From the NCBI GenBank assembly GCA_963978905.1, contig OZ022261.1:1241992-1305991 (forward strand): a stretch of 64,000 bases of DNA, given 5' to 3'. The stretch comes from Trichostrongylus colubriformis (lineage: Eukaryota; Nematoda; Chromadorea; Rhabditida; Trichostrongylidae). The translations under genes were made by a program, and so were the position numbers. This document shows, piece after piece, positions 63,601 to 64,000 of this stretch (positions within the stretch are counted from its first letter, which is position 1; every line of letters starts with the position of its first letter). Under the pieces are notes generated by a model. The model was not told where the DNA came from. It searched no databases and worked only from the letters and a program-made list of their open reading frames with translations.

Positions 63601-63743
63601 TTTGTTTGGTTTTTGCCCTTAGCGAAACCCTATTGACACCGCAATCGTCGCGATGGTTGTTTCAGACTGCGAAGAAGCTAGCCGCATTCGGATGTAAAGT
63701 CTTCCAAGTGAAAGAGCTGCTACATGGACGAACTTTAAGAAAG
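9515..63743 (+). CDS. Large split gene: ankyrin-repeat / FERM-domain protein (span of all exons found)
   Basis: About 38 exon blocks were chained by eye from AG acceptors, GT donors, open frame and matching phase. Nearly every junction keeps phase, which would be very unlikely by chance. Predicted order: basic/aromatic N-terminal part, ankyrin repeats (22.7-25.8 kb), Ser/Pro linker, helical segments, then a FERM-type domain with F2 (57.4-60.9 kb) and the start of F3 (61.0-63.7 kb). Ankyrin repeats bind proteins, and FERM domains bind membrane lipids and receptor tails, so a cortical scaffold is the likely role (inference). Introns range from 49 bp to 11.5 kb and the long ones hold transposons. 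No initiator exon was identified, and the gene runs past the right edge. It could be two adjacent genes, but phase continuity across 28-50 kb argues for one. KRIT1-like proteins also combine ANK and FERM, but the length and FERM sequence do not match well enough to name it. Confidence 0.7.
9604..10964. other. Intron of the large gene with a degenerate repeat
   Basis: The segment near 10655-10830 (GCAGTGAAGCTTCTTCATTG) recurs at 12810-12840, and both are flanked by weakly similar sequence. No coding block is supported. Confidence 0.4.
10965..11071 (+). CDS. Exon of the ANK/FERM gene
   Basis: Acceptor ATAGTTTCAG and donor ATCG|GTAAGG are both close to nematode consensus. Phase in 2, out 1. It encodes YLFGYLADLASGNEPSGS, then a basic stretch (TKRLRKRLQRQQ) that could be a nuclear-localisation or lipid-binding patch. 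Confidence 0.6.
11412..11950 (+). repeat. R-family dispersed repeat, long copy
   Basis: It begins ACTATATATAAAACGCTTCG, followed by a CTGTCTGTACGTCCGTCC tract, then ACACATGGACCAAG, GAATGTTTCGTT, GTGGGCGG-type blocks and CGGATGACACCCACTGCAAA. The same order occurs in three other copies at 52.8, 61.9 and 62.2-63.4 kb. No protein is recognisable. Confidence 0.75.
11951..13267. other. Intron sequence, possible old retroelement
   Basis: On the - strand, broken frames between 11.9 and 12.7 kb are long (65-106 codons) and contain a Cys cluster, but no conserved gag or protease motif could be confirmed. Confidence 0.2.
13268..13385. repeat. Short dispersed repeat GCCGCGTTCATACTTTGCG (second copy)
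   Basis: It is identical to the 2.4-kb copy over the first 20 bases and then shares the CACCGACGCC and ACACCGGC motifs. Confidence 0.55.
13386..16414. other. Intron sequence; one 165-codon frame of unknown status
   Basis: The + frame 13889-14386 starts MAVPSMSSKTICDLGNQLIN and contains EQQISVAYSYT, matching EQQNQISVAYSDT at about 16220, so it is probably repeat-derived. The 14.4-kb end belongs to the repeat seen at 6.5 kb. A run of about 11 G lies at 15540. Confidence 0.3.
16415..16681 (+). pseudogene. Probable exon of the ANK/FERM gene with two in-frame TGA codons
   Basis: After AATACGCAG the phase-1 frame begins QVVQWHYPGGVVRYAYLPKH, unusually rich in Trp, Tyr, His and Pro and very protein-like. 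TGA codons occur at 16528 and 16639, yet the reading resumes in the same frame after each, ending near KPGDRGKVRAS before a possible donor at 16682. Both TGA codons sit where a tryptophan would fit. The upstream phase matches the exon ending at 11071. The right end is uncertain. A 153-codon opposite-strand frame covers the same bases but has no recognisable content. Confidence 0.45.
16682..17828. other. Intron of the large gene
   Basis: It contains a run of 14 C at about 16802-16815 and no supported exon. Confidence 0.35.
17829..17931 (+). CDS. Exon of the ANK/FERM gene, Ser/Arg-rich
   Basis: The acceptor is AATTTTCAG and the donor TCTCG|GTTAGA. Phase in 1, out 2, which fits the first ankyrin exon at 22673. 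It encodes STNTLTELAQRRHGAGAHRR followed by a Ser/Asn-rich tail, so it is a likely flexible segment before the ankyrin repeats. Confidence 0.65.
17932..19433. other. Intron of the large gene; one 102-codon frame
   Basis: The + frame 18681-18989 includes GGMGSGMAQLVCDEP. It has no convincing flanking splice pair in the required phase and is left unassigned. Confidence 0.25.
19434..19967 (+). mobile_element. Deleted mariner element, 534 bp, with intact TIRs
   Basis: The TIRs are TTAGGTTGTCCGGGAAGTTT at the left and its complement AACTTTCCAGACAACCTAA at the right, flanked by TA (19432-19433 and 19968-19969). Inside, a frame from 19569 encodes YGSGRCANEAHRFLQETI and STCFYWYHKFDNGDESLKKS, the helix-turn-helix region and WxxKFxxGDxSL block of mariner transposase N-termini. 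The catalytic domain is deleted. Confidence 0.85.
19968..21000. other. Intron sequence; no supported exon
   Basis: A 101-codon + frame (20223-20528) follows a TTTTTATAG but has no recognisable content or matching donor. Confidence 0.3.
21001..21068. repeat. Half of a GTGTGTACC palindromic element
   Basis: It shares GTGTGTACCCCTACGTCAAG and ATTTCGTAACGCGGCGGTCG with the termini of the 34.0- and 46.5-kb copies. The rest is missing and an F1 element starts ten bases further on. Confidence 0.6.
21078..21515. mobile_element. F1 palindromic element (copy B)
   Basis: It has the same ends as copy A, with TTAA at both edges. ORFs on both strands (up to 142 codons) are translations of the palindrome, not genes. 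Confidence 0.8.
22560..22640. repeat. Degenerate F1-like terminus
   Basis: CACAACATAACCATTTC, then AAAAACTTTAATTCCATGGA and CGGTCCCTTCAA, parallels the right terminus of F1 elements. It lies immediately left of the first ankyrin exon. Confidence 0.4.
22673..22885 (+). CDS. Exon of the ANK/FERM gene: first ankyrin repeat
   Basis: The acceptor is TCTCACAG and the donor ACACG|GTGTGA. Phase in 2, out 2. The peptide contains NILHVAVAHKRREITELLLR and then SGYDPN, the helix-loop signature of an ankyrin repeat, followed by a Cys-containing insert (CHCKGKC) that is unusual within such a repeat. An upstream ATG-led extension of the same frame runs through the degenerate repeat end at 22.6 kb and is not needed. 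Confidence 0.8.
23071..23222 (+). CDS. Exon of the ANK/FERM gene: ankyrin repeat
   Basis: The acceptor is CTGTTTTCAG and the donor CTAG|GTAAGG. Phase in 2, out 1. It encodes TPSMTPELCSTCSQLRMVS, then a canonical repeat (DQTPLGVAVRAQ, then ALLIAYGADVNL). The TPL and GADVN motifs identify the fold. Confidence 0.85.
24040..24430 (+). pseudogene. Mariner transposase C-terminal relic
   Basis: The frame from 24105 reads SRIALLHDNAQLHTAWVIET, then YAPSLALRDYHIFPSLPHQV, matching the HDNAxPH and YxPxLxxxDYHxFxSLxxxL blocks of mariner DDD domains. Stops and shifts are present downstream and TIRs were not found. It lies in the intron between ankyrin exons. Confidence 0.75.
24834..24927 (+). CDS. Exon of the ANK/FERM gene: ankyrin repeat
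   Basis: The acceptor is CTATTCAG and the donor GCACA|GTGAGT. Phase in 1, out 2. It encodes DEDGNTPLMTAVRESP, then HTLIFFGA. The preceding intron carries a mariner relic. Confidence 0.85.
25099..25126. repeat. AAAT/TAAA microsatellite
   Basis: About seven tandem copies of AAAT with one variant (AATG). Confidence 0.8.
25545..25844 (+). CDS. Exon of the ANK/FERM gene: last ankyrin repeat and linker
   Basis: The acceptor is ATCTTCAG. It starts with the split Gln codon and reads IEQRNMRGICPLDLAPELRT, which caps the ankyrin stack, then a Thr/Ser-rich linker with FRQWNRLYSD. The exact donor is uncertain: GT at 25845 gives phase 2 and fits the next exon, but an earlier site near 25720 is possible. 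Confidence 0.75.
25845..26807. other. Intron of the large gene
   Basis: No exon or repeat was identified in this stretch. Confidence 0.35.
26808..27241. mobile_element. F1 palindromic element (copy C)
   Basis: It is nearly identical to copy A over its length and lies in the intron before the Ser/Pro-rich exon. Edges are CTTAAAGGAATCG and GATTCCTTTAAA. Confidence 0.8.
27757..27874 (+). CDS. Exon of the ANK/FERM gene: Ser/Pro-rich linker
   Basis: The acceptor is CCAGTTTCAG. The phase-2 frame reads STWPTESILSAS, then SSKPPLSAKPSAAPSVSS. A donor at 27875 (GTAGAG) keeps phase 0. The same frame stays open to a TAA at 27974-27976 and is also in frame with the next exon, so the region could instead be one exon with a stop. 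Confidence 0.55.
27995..28126 (+). CDS. Exon of the ANK/FERM gene: helical segment
   Basis: The acceptor is AGGCTCAG and the donor ATTGTG|GTGAGT. Phase 0 on both sides. It encodes VFNVVGCEQAWELLKSMASN, then PECIDAIV, likely helical. Confidence 0.7.
28194..28301 (+). CDS. Exon of the ANK/FERM gene
   Basis: It is separated from the previous exon by a 67-bp intron. The acceptor is GATTCCAG and the donor TTTGC|GTAAGT. Phase 0/0. It encodes SADVLDVSDENLGALLHRVI, likely helical. Confidence 0.7.
29305..29622 (+). pseudogene. Tc1-like transposase N-terminal fragment (+ copy)
   Basis: 105 codons: helix-turn-helix (SEYEKGQILAYKDVGLSNRK) and a GRPxKLSERQKRRIL linker, then the frame leaves the family at about residue 85 and stops. 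The catalytic domain is absent. Confidence 0.8.
29630..30302 (-). pseudogene. Tc1-like transposase fragment (- copy), frameshifted
   Basis: It starts MPRGTHLSEYEKGQI and shifts frame after a few residues; the next frame gives YGTKKRSERPQELSERQKRR and STVHGLLKSS. After a gap, VIFSDEKKFDLNGPDG and RKEPRYFSRR give part of the DDE core. It breaks before the second Asp region. Confidence 0.75.
30589..31088. other. Intron of the large gene
   Basis: No additional exon could be supported; it ends in the alternative acceptors at 31088 and 31100. Confidence 0.35.
31089..31259 (+). CDS. Exon of the ANK/FERM gene: helical segment
   Basis: The donor AACAAG|GTAAGT is strong. The acceptor is either CATGTAG (31088) or GTTGCAG (31100), and both give phase 0. 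It encodes NLHLIWLLSQIASFCNTFIQ, then KQFSALITLNK. The preceding intron holds the Tc1-like palindrome. Confidence 0.7.
31800..32265. repeat. Palindrome with tRNA-like units in both arms
   Basis: Arms of about 190-230 bp are complementary (CAGCTTCTGAATGGTATATT / ATATACCATTCAGAAGCTGA) around a centre near 32,045. Each arm holds a 71-nt unit with a perfect GGTGTCG/CGACACC acceptor-like pair on the left copy, an A-box-like TAGTGTA(A)TGGATTAGC and a B-box-like GGTTCGAGTCC. The anticodon and T stems are poor, so these are tRNA-derived, not functional tRNA genes. Confidence 0.65.
32266..34026. other. Intron sequence
   Basis: About 33,580-33,720 resembles the arm of the 2.5-kb foldback (GATACGAATGAC, GCGAAGATGTAATTAAC). 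No exon is supported. Confidence 0.4.
34027..34264. mobile_element. GTGTGTACC palindromic element, 238 bp
   Basis: The left end GGTGTGTACCTTTATGTCAG and the right end CTGACGTAAGGTACACACC are inverted. It is collinear with the reverse complement of the 46.5-kb copy: GCGACGCGCATAGCTCGTAC here, GTACGAGCTATGCGCGTCGC there. Non-coding, MITE-like. Confidence 0.75.
35490..35695. repeat. Left arm of an interrupted tRNA-associated palindrome
   Basis: It shares CCATAGCTTATCAGCACTCA, ATTTTTGGTAGCTGCCGAC and AAGTATGCTGAGTTAT with the 31.8-kb palindrome. The matching inverted arm resumes at about 37,097. Confidence 0.6.
35696..36660. other. GC-rich island of unknown origin
   Basis: The base composition is clearly more GC-rich than the flanks, especially at 35,740-35,940 and 36,160-36,550. 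Several overlapping ORFs exist on both strands (up to 146 codons), e.g. - strand LHCPSCAQCHPAHPSSP and + strand HCARCRYTPFNL. No domain is recognised. It lies at the centre of the interrupted palindrome. Confidence 0.4.
36684..37093. mobile_element. F1 palindromic element (copy D, divergent)
   Basis: The ends TTAAAGGAATCGTCCACGG and GACGATACCTTCAA and the central GGCCCCGCCC-type blocks are recognisable, but it is about 20-25% diverged by eye from copies A-C, so it is probably an older insertion. Confidence 0.7.
37097..37300. repeat. Right arm of the interrupted tRNA-associated palindrome
   Basis: GTTACAGGTATAACTCAG, GGGCTGCGGCGGAAGTCGG and CGATATTGGCCAAGCGGCTC are inverted copies of the 35.5-kb arm. 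It ends in ACCATTCAGAAGCTAAC, where the next element is inserted. Confidence 0.6.
37301..38818. mobile_element. 1.5-kb element with inverted repeats of about 430 bp and an internal ORF
   Basis: The outer ends are AAGGGAGGGTCATCAGGTCA and its complement. Arms 37301-37745 and 38393-38818 are nearly perfect inverted copies, including a tRNA-like segment with B box GCAGGTTCGGATC. The interior (37746-38392) carries opposed ORFs. Flanking sequence (GAAGCTAAC ... GTAAGTTAAGGTGAAG) rejoins to a continuous 31.8-kb-type repeat, showing insertion into it. Confidence 0.8.
37939..38259 (-). CDS. 107-codon acidic ORF inside the 1.5-kb inverted-repeat element
   Basis: The - frame starts MFCPKLVLAYLLKDFGSCEV, continues EKFSFILREAALDNLI and has an acidic run (ESDEEPCFEEDEEDPSWSPE). 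The composition is protein-like, but no domain is recognised. The opposite strand has a 202-codon frame (37790-38398) rich in Ser that is largely its shadow. It could be a captured host exon or part of a transposon protein. No splice sites or promoter are evident. Confidence 0.35.
   Translation of the reverse strand: MFCPKLVLAYLLKDFGSCEVRRLPSRKEQKVIEKFSFILREAALDNLIIESDEEPCFEEDEEDPSWSPEDAECRRLASVSQGSIVFGDVQVENDKVCCQFPMKTSI
38819..39730. other. Host intron sequence downstream of the nested gene
   Basis: The first 60 bases (GTCTCGGTAGTGTGAAGAAT) belong to the split tRNA-like repeat. The remainder is AT-rich and probably includes the 3' UTR of the antisense gene. Confidence 0.35.
39734..41424 (-). 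CDS. Complete six-exon coiled-coil protein gene, antisense in a host intron (194 aa)
   Basis: Exons on the - strand are 41424-41392, 41167-41036, 40740-40660, 40592-40473, 40112-40057 and 39896-39734. Their lengths sum to 585 nt, exactly 195 codons with the stop, and all junctions keep phase. The first ATG (MKLGSSKETEL) follows an in-frame TGA. Heptad-like stretches are SLRAQLQRERVLRENAEREL, LTRNLQNSYWVISQLQQAIK and LQERTDRLQRENDLLRNALQ. The C-terminal part is Ser/Asn-rich (SSGSSSASKQRIPPPIRV, GYSNYNNYQ) and probably disordered. No signal peptide or membrane segment is seen. Introns are 67-732 bp; the intron at 40741-41035 contains a GCCGCGTTCATAC repeat. The family is not recognised; a dimerising adaptor is the simplest guess. 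Confidence 0.75.
40797..40885. repeat. Short dispersed repeat GCCGCGTTCATACTTTGCG (third copy)
   Basis: It lies in intron 2 of the antisense coiled-coil gene. It shares the opening 20 bases and an ACACCGGCGACGAC core with the copies at 2.4 and 13.3 kb. Confidence 0.55.
41425..42722. other. Upstream of the nested gene; host intron
   Basis: This likely holds the promoter of the antisense gene. No TATA or trans-splice acceptor is convincing, and no other exon was found. Confidence 0.3.
42723..42859 (+). CDS. Exon of the ANK/FERM gene: hydrophobic helices
   Basis: The acceptor is CAGCCAG and the donor CCCAT|GTAAGT. Phase in 0, out 2. It encodes ELRSLEAGSMIQGLHLLSVA, then SFLQLGGALFQRN, a run of amphipathic helices. 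The intron before it is 11.5 kb and contains the antisense coiled-coil gene. Confidence 0.65.
43180..43365 (+). repeat. F2 repeat, partial copy
   Basis: CTAGTGACGCAGAGAGAGCG, the GTTCCTACTTTTCG tract, ACTTTCATATTCCAC and CTGCCAAAATCACTCC align with other F2 copies. Confidence 0.6.
43507..44232 (-). mobile_element. Deleted Tc1-like element, 726 bp, with TIRs
   Basis: The ends are CAGGGTTGGCATAAATATAG and CTATATATGGCCAACCCTG with TA on both flanks. The - strand frame 44077-43616 encodes the DNA-binding half of a transposase: SHKAGRPPVTIAKHFGIHRS, VVYRTLQRYRDLGG, then RSISTMARDMGISRKSMERV (two helix-turn-helix units). The catalytic half is lost after AILSASNQQAQVKK. No ATG precedes the open frame. 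Confidence 0.85.
44377..44615 (-). repeat. F2 repeat copy, inverted
   Basis: It starts TTAAAGGCTTGATCGTACCG, GGAAGGGTAAATTTGG and ends at CGCCGGCAACTCGCCC, the reverse order of the 61.2-kb copy. Confidence 0.65.
44616..45345. other. Intron of the large gene
   Basis: No exon or classified repeat was identified. Confidence 0.3.
45346..46207 (+). mobile_element. Deleted mariner element, about 860 bp
   Basis: The left end TTAGGTTGTGTCGACATGGC matches an imperfect inverted right end (GGCCGATTCATATCGACTCA). Internal + frames give YLWHSKFASGDCSIEDEDR (WxxKFxxGDxSxxDxxR block), then HDNARPHIARLKKVE, and near 46,080 KVIDKDGA, in three different frames. The middle of the DDD domain is deleted, so it is inactive. 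Confidence 0.75.
46491..46730. mobile_element. GTGTGTACC palindromic element, 240 bp
   Basis: The ends are GGGTGTGTACCCGTACGTCA and TTGACATAAGGGTACACACC. The centre is in the opposite orientation to the 34.0-kb copy. Confidence 0.75.
46731..48145. other. Intron of the large gene
   Basis: It ends in a TTTATTTATTTATTTCAG acceptor tract. 47,640-47,760 (GTCGTATCTGACTGGACGAA, AGGGGGGAGG) resembles about 32,845-32,950. No exon is supported. Confidence 0.4.
48146..48322 (+). CDS. Exon of the ANK/FERM gene: hydrophobic segments
   Basis: The acceptor is TTATTTCAG and the donor TTCAG|GTACTT. Phase in 2, out 2. It encodes LYCVIIVIVSLHNAI, VRYVCSPAHRWRQCCAHCME and ARLLLFLVHF. The hydrophobic runs could be buried helices or a membrane contact. 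The preceding intron holds F2, Tc1-like, mariner and GTGTGTACC elements. Confidence 0.6.
49269..49348 (+). CDS. Exon of the ANK/FERM gene: basic helix
   Basis: The acceptor is TATTGCAG. The split Arg codon is followed by QFRSRLSERRQLRSLVALLE. A donor at 49349 (GTGCAC, phase 1) fits the next exon. A donor at 49345 (GTTTGT, phase 0) would lead to a shorter frame there. Confidence 0.65.
49349..50438. other. Intron of the large gene
   Basis: Short frames only; no exon in the required phase. Confidence 0.35.
50439..50761 (+). CDS. Exon of the ANK/FERM gene: Cys motif and acidic tail
   Basis: The acceptor is TTAAGCAG and the donor GAAACT|GTGAGC. Phase in 1, out 0. It encodes NEDDYICDTCSTPHNMG, helical SVERVLLKVLAEVAQVSYSA and an acidic end (PKDDGEEET). 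An alternative frame starting LSKWGRKL is open for 47 codons, but the chosen frame joins the next exon in phase. Confidence 0.7.
50841..50994 (+). CDS. Exon of the ANK/FERM gene: Leu-rich helix
   Basis: The acceptor is TTGTTGCCAG and the donor CCTAG|GTTTGT. Phase in 0, out 1. It encodes QECLVLDSLKQLEEYLCKLG, then VLLLRLLLHKLSWDL, strongly helical. Confidence 0.75.
51043..51080 (+). CDS. Short exon of the ANK/FERM gene
   Basis: It is preceded by a 48-bp intron. The acceptor is TCTATTCAG and the donor GATCAG|GTACAT. Phase in 1, out 0. It encodes LVTKKRVAVIDQ. Confidence 0.65.
51252..51297 (+). CDS. Short exon of the ANK/FERM gene
   Basis: The acceptor is GCATGTAG and the donor TCAAG|GTAAGA. 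Phase in 0, out 1. It encodes SKDHAPRNGFVFVDQ. Confidence 0.6.
51704..51798 (+). CDS. Exon of the ANK/FERM gene
   Basis: The acceptor is GTTTGTAG and the donor ATAAAA|GTAAGC. Phase in 1, out 0. It encodes QSVFETLQYTASNQRPRRSD, then RIFNVVQESIK. Confidence 0.7.
52154..52218 (+). CDS. Exon of the ANK/FERM gene: basic linker
   Basis: The frame IIRPKRPSSGQPEARHRGRR is open. The donor is GAACG|GTGTGT (phase 2). The acceptor is taken at GTTGAG (52153) to keep phase 0. A better-looking CAG at 52143 keeps the same frame but would need a different phase upstream. Confidence 0.5.
52790..53040 (+). repeat. R-family repeat, 5' part
   Basis: TATATACTATAAAACGCTTC, the CTGTACGTCCGTCC tract, ACACATGGACCAAGTTCGTC and GGAATGTTTCGTTCTAAGAC follow the order of the 11.4-kb copy, then it stops. 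It lies in the 1.08-kb intron before the longest exon. Confidence 0.75.
53298..53729 (+). CDS. Longest exon of the ANK/FERM gene
   Basis: The acceptor is TTTTTACAG. Phase in 2, and open for 143 codons. It encodes a Ser-rich start, then HLPKYIQSLFRGRMST, ITFGGRVHFSYIQQSPF, and LEFTRQLQNYPLTKKEMERQ. The donor is 53730 (GTAACA) or 53715 (GTTGAG), and both give phase 2. Function is unknown; the conserved-looking core suggests a folded region ahead of the FERM domain. Confidence 0.75.
53781..53877 (+). CDS. Exon of the ANK/FERM gene
   Basis: It follows a 51-bp intron with acceptor GATGAAG. The donor is CCACTG|GTTTGT. Phase in 2, out 0. It encodes SPGLPGTVFDDTQLLIDCRR, then PSSPQAIPGLPL. Confidence 0.7.
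53934..54014 (+). CDS. Exon of the ANK/FERM gene
   Basis: It follows a 56-bp intron. The acceptor is TGACTTCAG and the donor CGTGAG|GTGGTT. Phase 0/0. It encodes IEIRRPSAVSQFEFGYFVNS, then PELTDRE. Confidence 0.75.
54212..54383 (+). CDS. Exon of the ANK/FERM gene with a frame break
   Basis: The acceptor is TTTGTCTTAG. Phase 0 reads KKEELRKDVSIDNRQMSSEW, then NLYEALGYPKIPDSF, and meets TGA at 54335 in a run of four T. Dropping one T gives DHMLTRSCLCMGVQK up to a strong donor (GGT|GTAAGC) whose phase 2 matches the next exon. Without the shift the exon does not join that frame. Either one base is wrong, the allele is damaged, or the exon is split differently (for example from GAAGA|GTTAAG). Confidence 0.5.
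54446..54532 (+). CDS. Exon of the ANK/FERM gene
   Basis: The acceptor is GGCATGTAG and the donor CTTCC|GTGATT. In phase 2 it reads VYDFTVDPLERCSIFERHLW, then ENGQAELLP. A different frame (FMTLLSIHWKD...) is open for longer across the same bases but fits the flanking phases only with the unshifted upstream exon. Confidence 0.55.
54591..54624 (+). CDS. Micro-exon of the ANK/FERM gene
   Basis: It is bounded by a 58-bp intron with acceptor ACATTTTCAG and by donor TAGAG|GTGGTT. Phase in 2, out 0. It encodes RCSFSLFLSLE and bridges the phases of its neighbours. Confidence 0.45.
54889..54983 (+). CDS. Exon of the ANK/FERM gene
   Basis: The acceptor is CTACTTCAG and the donor AGAAG|GTGAGC. Phase in 0, out 2. 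It encodes SPLHFSSATEVNPDFHCFAQ, then LILNLLALHTR. Confidence 0.7.
55762..55851 (+). CDS. Exon of the ANK/FERM gene
   Basis: The acceptor is ATTCTTCCAG and the donor AACTG|GTAATT. Phase in 2, out 2. It encodes NEVVISAVKECSCTLKQIMS, then SPQHPSIKN. An 82-codon antisense frame overlaps it. The + reading is preferred because both junctions keep phase. Confidence 0.65.
55907..55943 (+). CDS. Micro-exon of the ANK/FERM gene
   Basis: It follows a 55-bp intron. The acceptor is CTCTTACAG and the donor CATGTG|GTAAGT, both near consensus. Phase in 2, out 0. It encodes WCSGILQSIGVHV across the junction. Confidence 0.6.
56282..56659. mobile_element. F1 palindromic element (copy E)
   Basis: It has the same ends as copies A-C but is about 50 bp shorter, with one internal deletion. 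It lies in the intron just before the FERM-coding exons. Confidence 0.8.
57255..57314 (+). CDS. Exon of the ANK/FERM gene before the FERM F2 lobe
   Basis: The acceptor is CCTATTTCAG and the donor CTGGAA|GTGAGT. Phase 0/0. It encodes LQGESLTAENHEQINEEYLE. Confidence 0.7.
57364..57428 (+). CDS. Possible exon of the ANK/FERM gene with a one-base break before F2
   Basis: After CTCCTGCAG (49-bp intron) phase 0 reads DRTACFTQPSRLHREHVYYI, ending in Phe. One missing base then separates it from the LQDQVTSGS frame that begins at 57429. A FERM F2 lobe normally starts with an aromatic/Leu strand right before the xLQxxxxxG segment, so HVYYIF plus LQDQ looks right. Alternatively this stretch is intron and splicing goes to the TTTTCAG at 57428. 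Confidence 0.4.
57429..57576 (+). CDS. Exon of the ANK/FERM gene: FERM F2 lobe
   Basis: The acceptor is ACATTTTCAG and the donor ATTTG|GTGAGT. Phase in 0, out 1. It encodes LQDQVTSGSLPCPREEAAYL, then ASIQLCIDEQWP. The pattern SGxLPC followed by an Ala-rich helix is the hallmark of FERM F2. A basic stretch follows (RTQTIRRHLLKGQF). Confidence 0.8.
57632..57734 (+). CDS. Exon of the ANK/FERM gene: insert within F2
   Basis: It follows a 55-bp intron with acceptor CAACACAG. The donor is AACAG|GTATGT. Phase in 1, out 2. It encodes RIRDLAQKIMVTPWEVDQNL, then YCTPPRFPFQSQN. Talin-type F2 lobes lack this segment, so it looks like a subfamily-specific loop. Confidence 0.8.
57735..59083. other. Intron of the large gene with an unproven exon candidate
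   Basis: A block after ACTTCCAG (58,051-58,210) reads STSSKVIQKWIRIARYLISA, but splicing straight from 57734 to 59084 already keeps phase and it is not needed. Confidence 0.3.
59084..59177 (+). CDS. Exon of the ANK/FERM gene: F2 loop
   Basis: The acceptor is TGTTCAAG and the donor GAAGAG|GTACAA. Phase in 2, out 0. It encodes TQNTVDEAPHRPRTPALLRC, then ITNTESLMSEE, a polar loop with RPRTP. Confidence 0.75.
59178..60843. other. Intron of the large gene
   Basis: No repeat family or exon was recognised across 1.67 kb. Confidence 0.35.
60844..60906 (+). CDS. Exon of the ANK/FERM gene: FERM F2
   Basis: The acceptor is GTGATTTCAG and the donor GTTCAG|GTATTC. Phase 0/0. It encodes VQAQCLPPDLRGDRRAVKLV, corresponding in position to the LP-containing helix late in talin-type F2. 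Confidence 0.8.
60982..61053 (+). CDS. Exon of the ANK/FERM gene: end of FERM F2
   Basis: The acceptor is GTATTTCAG and the donor ATACAG|GTGAGT. Phase 0/0. It encodes ERKRKLFHSQVYESEIGMKK, then LYIQ. The last helix leads into the YIQTAKKL... junction typical of the F2-F3 boundary. Confidence 0.85.
61190..61415 (+). repeat. F2 repeat copy
   Basis: GGGCGAGTTGCCGGCGAAC, CCCCTCGCCCGTCTGCAGTC, TGGCTAGTGACGCAGAG, and TCATATTCCACAATCTGCCA ending near TGGTGTCTTTGA. Confidence 0.65.
61885..62185 (-). repeat. R-family repeat, partial inverted copy
   Basis: It contains GGACCGCCCATTCGGGGTGC, CCACTGTGCCCAGGC, CAGTGCACCCACCGCCCACG and CTTGTCCCCATCTCGCAGG, the reverse order of the 11.4-kb copy. Confidence 0.65.
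62186..63397 (-). repeat. R-family repeat, inverted copy split by an insertion
   Basis: Left part 62,186-62,460 (ATAAATTGCTATTTTTGGAG, GTGTCATCCGATAATAACAC, GTTGGAACCGAGTTACGC). Right part 63,029-63,397 (GGACCGTCCACTTGAAGTGC, CCCACCGTGCCCAGATCC, down to the CGGACGGAGGGAGG tract and CATATATAGTAG). Joined, they reproduce the order of the other copies. Confidence 0.75.
62461..63028. mobile_element. F2-ended insertion element inside the R repeat, about 565 bp
   Basis: The ends are TTAAAGACACCAGGAGGGGG and CCCCCCTCCCGGTGCCTTTA, inverted, with TTAA at both edges. The interior does not code for a recognised protein. Confidence 0.75.
63666..63743 (+). CDS. Exon of the ANK/FERM gene: start of FERM F3
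   Basis: The acceptor is TTGTTTCAG and the donor AGAAAG|GTGAGA. Phase 0/0. It encodes TAKKLAAFGCKVFQVKELLH, then GRTLRK. Leu-x-x-aromatic-Gly-x-x-x-Phe followed by a strand is the opening of the PH-like F3 lobe (talin has a similar LKTYGVSFF). The gene continues beyond the window. Confidence 0.85.
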
Positions 63744-64000
63744 GTGAGATGTACCATTTGGAAGAAGTTGTCTGTGGCTGGTGATGACCAGGTGCCGAAT
63801 CTCGCATTAAACACCTCGTGCCTGTTTGCCATTGATGTGTTTTGCCAGTATAATGACTTAGGCGATGCCTCACTTTATTCGAATCGGTCACCTCGTATCA
63901 CGTCTTAGTTGCTACCTTTATAGAACCAGTCCACATTCCAAAGTTCGTTCATCGTTTTACGATTTGTGGATCAAAAACTGAGGGCATGACATTTCAATGG
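63744..64000. other. Intron of the large gene at the right edge
   Basis: The donor at 63744 is followed by sequence without a supported further exon before the window ends. Confidence 0.5.

Overview
The window looks like nuclear DNA of a nematode, most likely a strongylid such as a hookworm or a relative. This is inferred from gene structure (short introns of 49-67 bp with TTTCAG-type acceptors mixed with introns of several kb) and from dense families of palindromic and terminal-inverted-repeat DNA elements, including Tc1/mariner relics. No sequence search was possible, so the species is not established. There are no prokaryotic operons, CRISPR arrays or rRNA genes.

One very large split gene on the + strand dominates. 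Long open frames are rare here, but GT-AG bounded coding blocks can be chained in phase from about 9.5 kb to 63.7 kb, giving about 38 exons and about 1,800 codons, with both ends outside what I could define. The N-terminal part (9.5-17.9 kb) is rich in aromatic, basic and Ser residues. It is followed by ankyrin repeats (22.7-25.8 kb), a Ser/Pro linker and helical segments (27.7-31.3 kb and 42.7-55.9 kb), and a C-terminal FERM-type domain (57.3-63.7 kb, continuing past the window). The protein is therefore probably a large ankyrin/FERM scaffold at the membrane or cytoskeleton. I do not recognise the exact orthologue and give no symbol.

A complete small gene lies antisense inside the 11.5-kb intron between 31.26 and 42.72 kb. 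It has six exons on the - strand (41,424 down to 39,734), encodes 194 residues and is rich in coiled coil.

Most of the rest is repeat. Family F1 has TTAA-type palindromic ends and five copies. Family F2 copies share a terminus resembling TTAAAGGCACCGGGAAGGG. Family R carries CGTCCGTCC-like ends and has four copies, one split by an F2-ended insertion. There are also GTGTGTACC palindromes, foldbacks at 2.5-3.2 and 8.2-8.8 kb, tRNA-like palindromes at 31.8-32.3 and 35.5-38.9 kb, three mariner relics, a deleted Tc1-like element and a large Tc1-like palindrome (29.0-30.6 kb). Nearly all of these sit in introns of the large gene, which explains its size.

The reconstructed frame is interrupted at three points: two in-frame TGA codons near 16.5 kb, a break at 54,335 and a break near 57,426. 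These may be assembly indels, a damaged allele, or mistakes in my exon model.
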